A DNA stretch of 64,000 nucleotides from positions 992,001-1,056,000 of the forward strand of contig NZ_CP030944.1 in NCBI RefSeq assembly GCF_013177635.1. Reading direction: 5' to 3'. Positions 56,306 to 64,000 of the stretch are shown here, piece after piece. A program made the translations under genes and the position numbers. Below the pieces are notes generated by a model. The model worked only from the letters and a program-made list of their open reading frames with translations. It was not told the DNA's origin and did not search any database. Each line of letters opens with the position of its first letter. The stretch's first letter is position 1. Source of the DNA: Arcobacter aquimarinus (GTDB lineage Bacteria; Campylobacterota; Campylobacteria; Campylobacterales; Arcobacteraceae).

Positions 56306-56785
56306 ATGAATAAAGATTTGATTACAAAAAACGGTTATGAAAAAATAGTTAAAGAGTTTAAAGATTTACTAAAAGAGAAATCTTTTTGGGTTAAAGAGAA
56401 AGAAATAGCAGCTCAACTTGGTGATAGAAGTGAAAATGCTGAGTATATTGCTGCAAAAGAGCAAATTAGAAACTGCGATAAAAGGCTTAGATTCCTTGAT
56501 AAAATCATAAATAATAGTGAAGTTATTGATATATCTTTGATTCCACATACAAAAGTAAATTTTGGTTCGAAAGTTGTTTTGGAAGATTTAGATACAAATG
56601 AAGAAAAAACTTTTATTATTGTTGGAACTTTTGAAGTAGATATAAATGAAAATAAAATATCAAATAAATCTCCTTTTGGAAGAGCTTTATTAGGCAAAAA
56701 AATAGATGATGAGTTTGAATTTGAAATAAACAATAGAGTTTATGAATATAGAGTAATTTCAATACAAGAGTATAATTTTGAATAG
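56306..56785 (+). CDS. greB: Transcription elongation factor GreB
   Basis: A 159-residue factor that rescues backtracked RNA polymerase by stimulating cleavage of the transcript. The N-terminal coiled coil carries the acidic tip (AAQLGDRSENAEYIAAKE). The LGDRSENA and RLRFLDKII pattern is nearer to GreB than to GreA. The C-terminal FKBP-like domain has FGSKVVLEDLDT and ALLGKKIDDEFEFE. The start is ATG 56306; the open frame from 56135 lies opposite the pseudouridine synthase gene and is not real. Confidence 0.9.
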   Translation: MNKDLITKNGYEKIVKEFKDLLKEKSFWVKEKEIAAQLGDRSENAEYIAAKEQIRNCDKRLRFLDKIINNSEVIDISLIPHTKVNFGSKVVLEDLDTNEEKTFIIVGTFEVDINENKISNKSPFGRALLGKKIDDEFEFEINNRVYEYRVISIQEYNFE

Positions 56786-57713
56786 TATAAATTTAGAAAA
56801 ATTGGAAGAGATAATTTTAAAAAATCTTGAAAATAAAACAGAAGAAGCAAAAAGAGTTTTCCACGGAAGAGGAAATTTTTATAAAGATTTTAACTATTTA
56901 AGTGTTGATAGTTTAGGAAAAATCTTATTTGCAACTTTTCATGATTTAATAGAAGAGGAAAAAGAGAAAAGTATTATAGAACTTCTCAATAAAATAGCTG
57001 TTTTAAAAGAGTTTGATATTTTTATAGTTCAAAGAAAATATAAAAAAGAGGGACTTTTTGAAGCTATAAAAGGGGAAATACCAAAATCTTATGAAGTTAT
57101 AGAAAATGGTTTGAAATATAAAGTAACTTTTTCAAATAGAAATATTGGAATATTTTTTGATATGAAAAAAGGAAGAGAATTTGTAGCTTCTATTTGTAAA
57201 GATAAAAATGTTTTAAATTTATTTTCTTATACTTGTGCTTTTAGTGTAACAGCCATAAATAGTGGTGCAAAACAAGTAGTAAATGTAGATATGGCAAAAG
57301 GTGCTTTAACAACTGGAAGAGAAAATCATCATCTAAATAATCTTGATACTAAAAAAGTAAAATTTATGCCTTATGATATTTTGAAATCATGGAGTAGAAT
57401 AAAAAAATTTGCCCCTTATGATGTGATTGTTATTGATCCGCCAGCTTTTCAAAAAGGAAGTTTTGCTGCTACTAAGGATTATGAAAAGATTATTAGAAGA
57501 TTGGATGAGTTAGCAAGTGAAAATTGTGTTGTTTTATCAACATTAAATGACCCAATGATAGGAACAGATTTTGTAAAAGAGCAGTTTATCTCTTTTGCTC
57601 CTTCTTTTAAATTTGATAGAAGATTGGAAAATTTAGAAGAGTTTAAAGCTTTGGATGAAGAAAAATCATTAAAAAATCTTATATTTATAAAACAAAACTC
57701 TAATAAAACTTAG
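56778..57713 (+). CDS. RlmI/RlmK-like SAM-dependent methyltransferase
   Basis: A 311-residue class I methyltransferase. The N-terminal part resembles RlmI-type RNA-binding folds (VFHGRGNFY, GIFFDMKKGREFV). The SAM site is NVLNLFSYTCAFSV, the acidic motif VNVDMAKGAL, and motif IV VIDPPAFQKG. It probably methylates a base of 23S rRNA; the site is unknown. The start is TTG 56778, overlapping the greB stop by eight bases behind CAAGAG. No ATG is nearby. Confidence 0.87.
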   Translation: MNSINLEKLEEIILKNLENKTEEAKRVFHGRGNFYKDFNYLSVDSLGKILFATFHDLIEEEKEKSIIELLNKIAVLKEFDIFIVQRKYKKEGLFEAIKGEIPKSYEVIENGLKYKVTFSNRNIGIFFDMKKGREFVASICKDKNVLNLFSYTCAFSVTAINSGAKQVVNVDMAKGALTTGRENHHLNNLDTKKVKFMPYDILKSWSRIKKFAPYDVIVIDPPAFQKGSFAATKDYEKIIRRLDELASENCVVLSTLNDPMIGTDFVKEQFISFAPSFKFDRRLENLEEFKALDEEKSLKNLIFIKQNSNKT

Positions 57714-57715
57714 GG

Positions 57716-57744
57716 TAAAATCCCCGCTTATTTTCTTTGGGGAG
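57716..57744 (+). promoter_or_regulatory. Promoter or ribosome-site hairpin before the MFS gene
   Basis: TAAAAT (57716-57721) may be a -10 box. TCCCC (57721-57725) can pair with GGGGA (57739-57743), which contains the ribosome site GGGGAG of the next gene. If the RNA starts upstream, the hairpin could mask that site. Confidence 0.35.
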
Positions 57745-57751
57745 TTATATT

Positions 57752-59008
57752 TTGAAAGTTGAAAAAAACCGTTGGCTTATGGCACTTAGTGCTGTGGGTG
57801 TTCATATTTGTATTGGTTCTGTTTATGCTTGGAGTGTTTATGTAAAACCTATTCAAGCTCAAATGAACTGGAATTTAACTGATGTTACAATTGCTTTTAG
57901 TATTGCTATTTTCTTTTTGGGATTAAGTGCTGCACTTATGGGAAAATTTGTTGAAAAAAATGGTCCTAGAGTTTCAGCTATAATCGCAGCTTCTTTATTT
58001 GGTCTGGGAACTATGGGGTCTGGACTTGCTATTATGATGGAATCAAAGTTATTGTTATATTTCTTTTATGGAGTTTTAGGTGGTTGTGGTTTAGGAATTG
58101 GCTATATTTCACCTGTATCAACACTTGTAAAATGGTTTCCTGATAAAAGAGGAATGGCAACAGGACTTGCTATCATGGGATTTGGTTTTGCATCTGCTGT
58201 TTGGGGACCAACTATTAAAATCTTGATTGAAGCTGTTGGAATTGCTGGAACATTTTTCATTTTGGGAGCAACTTATTTTGTAGTTATGTTTGCATCTGCA
58301 CTTTATCTTGAAAAACCGCAAGATGGATATTTACCAAAAAGATTTGAGGAAAAAGTAAAAGCAGGAAAGAAAAAAATCAAAGAGGATTTAGCATTTATAG
58401 GTTTAAATGAAGCTATTAAAACTCCTAGATTTTATGGTCTTTGGTTGATGTTATTTATAAACGTAACTTGTGGAATTGCCATTATTGGAGTTGCTTCACC
58501 ACTTTTACAAGAGGTTTTAGGAATGACAGCAATCGCAGCAGCAGCAGCTGTTGGATTGATGGGAATATTCAATGGAGCAGGGCGACTTATGTGGGCATCA
58601 TTAAGTGATTATTTAACAAGACCAATTGTATATGTTATATTTTTTGCAACACAAGCGGTTGCTTTTTATATGCTTCCATCAATTACTGAAATTTTAGTTT
58701 TCCAAATAGTTTTATATTTTATCATGACTTGTTATGGTGGAGGTTTTGCTTCAATTCCTGCGTATATTGGAGATATTTTTGGAACAAAAGAACTTGGTGC
58801 AATTCATGGATATATTTTAACTGCATGGGCAGCAGCTGGACTTGTTGGACCACTGATTATTTCAATGGTAAAAGATGCAACGGGTTCATACTCTCAAACA
58901 CTTTATGTTTTTGCTGCGTTTTTTGTTGTTGCATTTATAGTTTCTATTGCAATGATTTTTAATATTAAATCTATTCAAAATAAAAATTTAAAACATAAAA
59001 AACATTAA
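57752..59008 (+). CDS. OFA-type major facilitator transporter
   Basis: A 418-residue, 12-span MFS protein like oxalate/formate antiporters: AVGVHICIGSVYAWSVYVKP in TM1, GCGLGIGYISPVSTLVKWFPDKRG at the TM4/loop border (the DKRG motif), and RLMWASLSDYLTRP later. The real substrate could be oxalate, formate, lactate or pyruvate-type acids. I chose TTG 57752, seven bases after GGGGAG; the open frame starts five codons earlier at TTG 57737, which would lie before the ribosome site. Confidence 0.9.
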   Translation: MKVEKNRWLMALSAVGVHICIGSVYAWSVYVKPIQAQMNWNLTDVTIAFSIAIFFLGLSAALMGKFVEKNGPRVSAIIAASLFGLGTMGSGLAIMMESKLLLYFFYGVLGGCGLGIGYISPVSTLVKWFPDKRGMATGLAIMGFGFASAVWGPTIKILIEAVGIAGTFFILGATYFVVMFASALYLEKPQDGYLPKRFEEKVKAGKKKIKEDLAFIGLNEAIKTPRFYGLWLMLFINVTCGIAIIGVASPLLQEVLGMTAIAAAAAVGLMGIFNGAGRLMWASLSDYLTRPIVYVIFFATQAVAFYMLPSITEILVFQIVLYFIMTCYGGGFASIPAYIGDIFGTKELGAIHGYILTAWAAAGLVGPLIISMVKDATGSYSQTLYVFAAFFVVAFIVSIAMIFNIKSIQNKNLKHKKH

Positions 59009-59010
59009 TA

Positions 59011-59035
59011 AGAAGTAGGGAAATCCCTTCTTTTT
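59011..59035 (+). terminator. Terminator after the MFS gene
   Basis: Imperfect hairpin AGAAGTAGGG / CCCTTCT around AAAT, then TTTTTA. It separates convergent genes and may serve both. Confidence 0.7.
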
Positions 59036-59717
59036 ATTGATTTTCTCTCATTGTTTTTCTTTTATCAATTCTCATAAAAATCATCCAAATAAACCAAAAA
59101 AGAAGTGTGATTCCAAGTGCTGCATAAATAGCTGGCATTGGATTTTCTAAGTTACTAATAGACCCAGCATAAGTAATAACACACAAATAAGGTATAGTTC
59201 CAATAATCCAAGCTGTTAAAAATCTTTTGAAAGACATTTCACAAGCTCCTGCTAGACAAGAAGAGATTTCAGGAAGCATAGGAACTGCTCTTGAAAGAAC
59301 TATCACTAAAACACCATGTTTGTTAAATAAGTTTGTCATTTCTAGTTTTTGTTCTTCATTTGAAGAGAGTTTATCTAAAACTTTCATCCCATATCTTTTT
59401 GATAAAAAATATCCAGTTAATGAAGCACTTAATAGTCCAATAGTTGTATAAAATAAAGCTAATTCAAAACCTATAAAATAACCAGCAAGTATAATAATAG
59501 TCATTGTTGGTACGGCAATAAATAAATCAATAAATAAGAAAAATACTATCAAGCCACCTAAAATATATGAAGGTTGAGATTTTAAATTTGCAAAAATCTC
59601 TTTTATATCATCAACTGTTAAAACTCCACTAAATTTGATAATAAGTAAAGTAGTTGTAAAAATAGTGGCTAAAATCAAAATAGTTTTTATTAAAAGTTTC
59701 ATTATATAATCTTTCAT
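59034..59717 (-). CDS. TVP38/TMEM64 (DedA-like, VTT-domain) membrane protein
   Basis: A 227-residue protein with about five membrane segments. The VTT/SNARE-associated core is seen as VPTMTIIILAGYFIGFELALF, LSKRYGMKVLD, and RAVPMLPEISSCLAGACEM. Relatives act in lipid carrier flipping and membrane homeostasis. Its own role is unknown. ATG 59717 and ATG 59702 are both possible; neither has a strong ribosome site. Confidence 0.87.
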   Translation of the reverse strand: MKDYIMKLLIKTILILATIFTTTLLIIKFSGVLTVDDIKEIFANLKSQPSYILGGLIVFFLFIDLFIAVPTMTIIILAGYFIGFELALFYTTIGLLSASLTGYFLSKRYGMKVLDKLSSNEEQKLEMTNLFNKHGVLVIVLSRAVPMLPEISSCLAGACEMSFKRFLTAWIIGTIPYLCVITYAGSISNLENPMPAIYAALGITLLFWFIWMIFMRIDKRKTMRENQ

Positions 59718-59767
59718 TTTTTGGAAATTATAAACATAAAAAGTTAATGAAAATCCTAAAATAAAAA

Positions 59768-62533
59768 CTAATATCTTCTTTTATAAATTAAATCTAAACT
59801 TTGTGTATTTTGCTCAAATCCTAACTCAACGTTCCAAAGTTTTGTAAGTTCTCTCATCAAGATTAGTTGTCCACTATCTGATTTATTTTTTAAAACTATT
59901 TTACTTTTCTCTGAGATATTTTTACCTACATGAGTTTCTATATATTGGGTTTTTGGGTCATATTGAAAATATACCATATCAAGTCCTAACTCTTTTGCAT
60001 AATCTTTTGATAACTCATTTAACAAAAATAGTGAAGCTTGTGATTGTTTACTTTGATTATTTTGTGAATTAGATGAAAATTTAGTTCCAAAAATCAAATA
60101 AGATAAAATATCTTTTTGGCTCATTATTGGAGTTGAGTGTAGATTTATTCTAGGATAATTTAAAGTTCCTCCAATAACAATAGAGATATCAACATCATTT
60201 AATTTATTTAAGGCATGAATATCCAAAATAGGGTCAATTGGATTAAGACCTCTAAAATATATACTTGAATTTTGTATATCGTAAGTTTTACCAAGTTCAC
60301 TAAAAGTTCCTGATACATCTTGTACAGAACCATATATTTTAATATCTGATGAGAAAGCCTTTTTTAGATATAAAACTGTTGAAGCTTTTAAATCTATATT
60401 TTTTACGTTGTAGTTTATGTTATTTCCAAATATAGAGAGTTCTAGTGCTATATCTTCATAAAAAGTATCTTTTTGAATGAACTTTTTATTTTTTGAAACA
60501 ATTATAATATCCTTATCTTTACTAATACTCATTGCAGGAGCTTGATAAAGTACGGTTAATTTTTCAACTTTTAATTCTCCACCTATTAAAATCTTATTTT
60601 CTTCATTTATATCAACAAAAAAATCAGAGTTTAAAAATCCACTTCCATAAGAACTATGTGCTAAAAACAAATCTTTTGTATTTATATTTAGGATTATATT
60701 TTTATCATTTTTTGAAGTTTTTATTATGATATTATCAAAAATAAACTCTCCATCAAAACTATCTATATCAAAAGAAGCTCTATTTTTTAGAATAAAGTTT
60801 TTTTGTAGATTTATCTCATATATTTCAAAAATATTGAAATTTAACTTATCAAAAAATATCTTGTTTTCCAAAAAATTACCTTTTATAGTGATTTTTTCAA
60901 TTTTTTCTTTATCTATAGAAATTTTTGGACTATTTATTTCAAAATTAGTGTTTAAATCATCTATGAATATATCAACATCTACTAAACCAGAAAGATTTAA
61001 AGTAGAAAAATCTAAGATTTTTGATAACTCTTTTTCTAAATCTTTTAACTCTTTTATTTGGCTTTTTATTTTAGTTTGATTCTCTTTTTTATCTATTTTT
61101 ACTAAAAAAGATTTGTTTTTTACAGTTGCTTCTAAATTATCATTTTTAGTATTTAAAATAGCATTTGCTAAAAAAGAGTCATTTAAAATCAAGTCACCTT
61201 TCAAAGACAGATTTTCATCAAATTCACCTTTTATTTTCCCTTCTATTTTTGAGATTTTTATACTTTTATCAAGTTTATAAAACTCATTTGGATTTAGTTG
61301 TTTTATATCTAAGTTAAAAAGAAATTTTTTGAAATCTTTACTTTTTATATCAAATTTAGCAAGTTTTGAATCAAGATTTATCTCTAAACTATCTTTTTTG
61401 TAAGAGCTATTTACTGTTATATTTCCTATTGGCTTTAGATTATAATTTTCATATTTTAGATTTTCTAGAGTTGTTTTTGCTTTTATTGAAAGATTTTCTA
61501 GATTTTGACTGTTTAGTTTTATCTCTATTTTTGATTTTTGATTTGCAAGGTTTGATTTTAGGTTAAAATCTGCAAGAATATCTATATTCTCCCCATCTAT
61601 TTTTATATCTCCATTTAATGAAGTATTTTCAATTTTTATAGGAGTTTTATCTATATTTAGTTGATTTGCTTCTATGTTATTTTTAAATTTTATCTCTTTT
61701 AGATTTCCTGTAAAGTTTGATTTTAGTTGTAAATCTTTTTGTAAAGCTTCATAAATACTCTTTTTGATAGTTGTTTGTAAATCAATATCAAAAACTGAAT
61801 TATTTATATCATAGTTTCCATTTAGTGATAAATTTTCAATATTTATTAGTTGATTATCTTGTTTTATTGAAAGTTTTTTATTTTCTGCTTTAAAATTTAC
61901 TTTATTTAAATCTCCCGTTGCTTGGATATAAAAACTATCAATTAACTCTTTTTTTAAATCAACTTTCGAATTTAGATTATAGTTGCTGTTTTTTAAATCT
62001 ATTTTTGCTTCAAGATTTGCTAAATTTGATTTGATTTTTGCTTCAAGATTTGTATTTATAGTTTGTTTTAAATCAGAACTTAAATTCTTTGAGCTTACTA
62101 AAAGCTCCTCTATTTGGTAATCTTCATAGTTGAAGTTATATAAACTAGCTTCAATATTTTTAACATATAAGGAAAAAGGAATATCAAATTCTTTAGAGTT
62201 TTCTTCATTTGTTGATGATAAAGATTCTAAGAACTTCTCTTCTAAAGTTATTTTATTTAATTTTAAATCATAAATAAATATCTCTTTTACAAGTAAAGAT
62301 AAAAGGCTAGGTTTGATATAAAACTCTTCAACTTTTATCATATCATCATAGTTCAAATCAACTATTTTTATACCTGAATACAAAGTTCCAGCTACCAAAC
62401 TAAATTTGATAGGGACTTCATGACTTGCATATTCAAATATTTTTTTTGTTACAAAAGTAGAGTGAATCAAAAACAAAAAAGCTGTTAAAAATATAAGTAA
62501 TAAGGAAAAAAATATAATCTTTAAACTTCTCAA
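59768..62533 (-). CDS. tamB: TamB-like translocation and assembly protein (DUF490)
   Basis: A 921-residue protein with one N-terminal membrane anchor (about 7-27), a long repetitive beta-rich region and a conserved C-terminal DUF490 domain (about 650-921): PILDIHALNKLNDVDISIVI, SQKDILSYLIFGTKF, ending DLIYKRRY. It is a bridge-like lipid/outer-membrane-protein transfer protein working with TamA. E. coli TamB is longer (1259 residues); epsilonproteobacterial ones can be shorter. The ATG overlaps the TamA stop by four bases. Confidence 0.92.
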   Translation of the reverse strand: MRSLKIIFFSLLLIFLTAFLFLIHSTFVTKKIFEYASHEVPIKFSLVAGTLYSGIKIVDLNYDDMIKVEEFYIKPSLLSLLVKEIFIYDLKLNKITLEEKFLESLSSTNEENSKEFDIPFSLYVKNIEASLYNFNYEDYQIEELLVSSKNLSSDLKQTINTNLEAKIKSNLANLEAKIDLKNSNYNLNSKVDLKKELIDSFYIQATGDLNKVNFKAENKKLSIKQDNQLINIENLSLNGNYDINNSVFDIDLQTTIKKSIYEALQKDLQLKSNFTGNLKEIKFKNNIEANQLNIDKTPIKIENTSLNGDIKIDGENIDILADFNLKSNLANQKSKIEIKLNSQNLENLSIKAKTTLENLKYENYNLKPIGNITVNSSYKKDSLEINLDSKLAKFDIKSKDFKKFLFNLDIKQLNPNEFYKLDKSIKISKIEGKIKGEFDENLSLKGDLILNDSFLANAILNTKNDNLEATVKNKSFLVKIDKKENQTKIKSQIKELKDLEKELSKILDFSTLNLSGLVDVDIFIDDLNTNFEINSPKISIDKEKIEKITIKGNFLENKIFFDKLNFNIFEIYEINLQKNFILKNRASFDIDSFDGEFIFDNIIIKTSKNDKNIILNINTKDLFLAHSSYGSGFLNSDFFVDINEENKILIGGELKVEKLTVLYQAPAMSISKDKDIIIVSKNKKFIQKDTFYEDIALELSIFGNNINYNVKNIDLKASTVLYLKKAFSSDIKIYGSVQDVSGTFSELGKTYDIQNSSIYFRGLNPIDPILDIHALNKLNDVDISIVIGGTLNYPRINLHSTPIMSQKDILSYLIFGTKFSSNSQNNQSKQSQASLFLLNELSKDYAKELGLDMVYFQYDPKTQYIETHVGKNISEKSKIVLKNKSDSGQLILMRELTKLWNVELGFEQNTQSLDLIYKRRY

Positions 62534-64000
62534 AATGCTTGTCCTATACCTATATGAAACATAAATCCACCCTCATCCAAAGGAAAACCAAAATCAACTC
62601 TTAAAGGACCAATAGGTGTATAGTATCTAGCTCCGATACCATAAGAGTGATAAAACTTTTCATTAAATTTATTTGCTTCTAAAGATAACATAGTCGAATC
62701 AAAAAAAGTTGCAATTCCTAAATCTTTATAAACATTGTATTCAAACTCAATACTATTATCAATCATAGACAATCCTCCATAAGGATTATCATCAGGGTCT
62801 AAAAGTCCAACTTTTTGATAAGCATAACCTCTATTACTATAATCTCCCCCTGCAAAGAAATGTTTAAAAATTGGTAAATCTTTATCAAGTGTTCCTATTT
62901 TTGTTTTCATAGAAGTAGTTAATTTGTCAAAACTTTTTATAAATCTCATTTCAGTTAATGTTTTTATATAATCAATCTCACTTGCAAGTGCTTTTGTTCC
63001 ATTTTCTATATAAAAAGAGAGATAATATCCATTTTTTGGATTTAAAATATCATCTCTTTTATCTAAAACAACTTCATAAAAAAGAGAATTTAAAAGATAG
63101 CTTCCACTTTGATACTCTTTTAGACTTGATTCAATTGTTGAATTTTCTGCTAAAAATCCAACTGTATGAGATAAACCAAAAAAATCTTTTGATAATGAAA
63201 TCTTTTCTTCAATCTTTTTTTGTGTATAACTTTGATAATCCATATCTTCGTATGAAATATCATTGTTAAAAGATAAACCATCAAAATAAAAATATGGATT
63301 GTTTATATTATTATAGATATTAAAGCCATCTTGATTTATTTTTGTACCGATTGTGAATTTTTTTAAGTTTCCTAAAAAGTTATCATTTTTATATTGAGCT
63401 CTAAATCTAGCTTTTGTATCTGTATCATAACCAATACCATAAGTGGTCTCTCTATATTCACCTTGTATAAGTTTAATATTTATTGGAATAATATCATCTT
63501 GTGTGTCTATATTTTGTTCAATTGCTATATATTTATAAATACCAAAATTGTATAAATTTTCATAGGTTTTATCTATTAAAGTTGAGTTGTATTTATCACC
63601 TTTTTTAAATTCTATCTCTTTTTGTAAAAATTTTGTATCTACATTTGCATTGTTTTCAATATCTACTTTTCCAAAATATTGAAGATTATTTTTTTCAACT
63701 TTGTAAACTATATCAACTTTATATTCATCTATATCCACATAAGCTTTTGCATCAAGTTGTGCTTTTGGATAACCTTGTTCATTTAAATATTTATAAATAT
63801 TTTTTTTTGAGTTTGTGAAATCTGAAGCATTAAAAAAACTATCTATTTTTAAACCAATTATATTTTTATATTCATCTTCTACATCAATAGAAGATATTTT
63901 TATTTGTCTATTTTTTTTTATATTTAAAGTTGCTTTTTCTTCAACTATTTCATAAGTTATATTTGCTTCATAAAACCCTAAACTTTGAGCATATTCTTGT
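62530..64000 (-). CDS. tamA: TamA-like Omp85-family outer-membrane protein (5' end beyond window)
   Basis: At least 490 residues; the frame stays open to the window edge, so the true start is outside. The visible N-terminal part has POTRA repeats (YLNEQGYPKAQLDAKAYVD; QYFGKVDIENNANVDTKFL). The C-terminal Omp85 barrel holds the FFAGGDYSNRGYAY loop (RGY is the Omp85 lid motif) and YYTPIGPLRVDFGFPL, ending GQAF with terminal Phe. Overlap with tamB supports TamA rather than BamA. The GTG 63738 seen inside the frame is not the start. Confidence 0.9.
   Translation of the reverse strand, partial: QEYAQSLGFYEANITYEIVEEKATLNIKKNRQIKISSIDVEDEYKNIIGLKIDSFFNASDFTNSKKNIYKYLNEQGYPKAQLDAKAYVDIDEYKVDIVYKVEKNNLQYFGKVDIENNANVDTKFLQKEIEFKKGDKYNSTLIDKTYENLYNFGIYKYIAIEQNIDTQDDIIPINIKLIQGEYRETTYGIGYDTDTKARFRAQYKNDNFLGNLKKFTIGTKINQDGFNIYNNINNPYFYFDGLSFNNDISYEDMDYQSYTQKKIEEKISLSKDFFGLSHTVGFLAENSTIESSLKEYQSGSYLLNSLFYEVVLDKRDDILNPKNGYYLSFYIENGTKALASEIDYIKTLTEMRFIKSFDKLTTSMKTKIGTLDKDLPIFKHFFAGGDYSNRGYAYQKVGLLDPDDNPYGGLSMIDNSIEFEYNVYKDLGIATFFDSTMLSLEANKFNEKFYHSYGIGARYYTPIGPLRVDFGFPLDEGGFMFHIGIGQAF

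Overview
The window is AT-rich DNA with short intergenic gaps. TTG and GTG starts are frequent, and the protein families fit an Arcobacter/Aliarcobacter-like member of the Campylobacterota: 7TMR-DISM sensor kinase, M99 peptidoglycan carboxypeptidase, very large two-partner-secreted exoprotein, OprD-like porin. The species assignment is inference. I saw no rRNA, tRNA, CRISPR array, insertion sequence or replication origin.

Region 1 (1-11.9 kb). After the tail of an unidentified gene and a TauE/SafE permease lies a complete catechol meta-cleavage operon in dmp/xyl style: [2Fe-2S] ferredoxin, catechol 2,3-dioxygenase, a GlcG/HbpS-like protein, semialdehyde dehydrogenase, oxopentenoate hydratase, acetaldehyde dehydrogenase, hydroxyoxovalerate aldolase, oxalocrotonate decarboxylase, tautomerase, a luciferase-like flavin oxidoreductase, semialdehyde hydrolase, a PanE-like reductase and an AEC transporter. 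Both lower branches are present, and together they turn catechol into pyruvate and acetyl-CoA. No ring hydroxylase or classical XylR/DmpR regulator is in the window.

Region 2 (11.9-19 kb). On the minus strand, in transcription order, are an OmpR-type response regulator, a 7TMR-DISM histidine kinase, a divergent PheA-like prephenate dehydratase and an outer-membrane porin. A periplasmic NMT1/THI5-PAS-GGDEF receptor is transcribed divergently from the regulator. The meta operon, the pheA-like gene and the porin share a tandem 11-bp-spaced GCGA element upstream of their starts. In the first two the geometry relative to a TATAGT -10 box is identical, which suggests one regulon.

Region 3 (19-33.7 kb). 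This is a two-partner secretion operon: a 4004-residue filamentous-haemagglutinin-type exoprotein, its TpsB transporter (4-bp overlap), a SapC-family protein and a small unknown protein. The exoprotein gene contains a perfect 710-bp in-frame duplication, a 207-bp tandem repeat and a Gly-rich segment. Tandem TGAGACT-like heptamers precede both this operon and the GGDEF receptor.

Region 4 (33.9-43.9 kb) holds mostly housekeeping genes: fumC, a CDF metal exporter, selO, a small HTH protein, a TerB/DnaJ protein, an exonuclease that appears to start on a non-standard codon, and hrpB. It also contains a remnant of an EAL-domain gene.

Region 5 (44-48.1 kb) is an accessory islet: two RelE/ParE toxin-antitoxin pairs flanking a dGTPase, then SMI1/KNR4, RidA and pentapeptide-repeat proteins. 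A duplicated scrap of the exonuclease gene end lies at its left side.

Region 6 (48.2-64 kb) is rich in envelope genes: M99 carboxypeptidase, acyltransferase-3, MBOAT plus SGNH-like partner, and TamB/TamA (the last cut by the window edge). Mixed in are sfsA, a pseudouridine synthase, greB, an RlmI-like methyltransferase, an OFA-type MFS transporter and a DedA/TVP38-like membrane protein.
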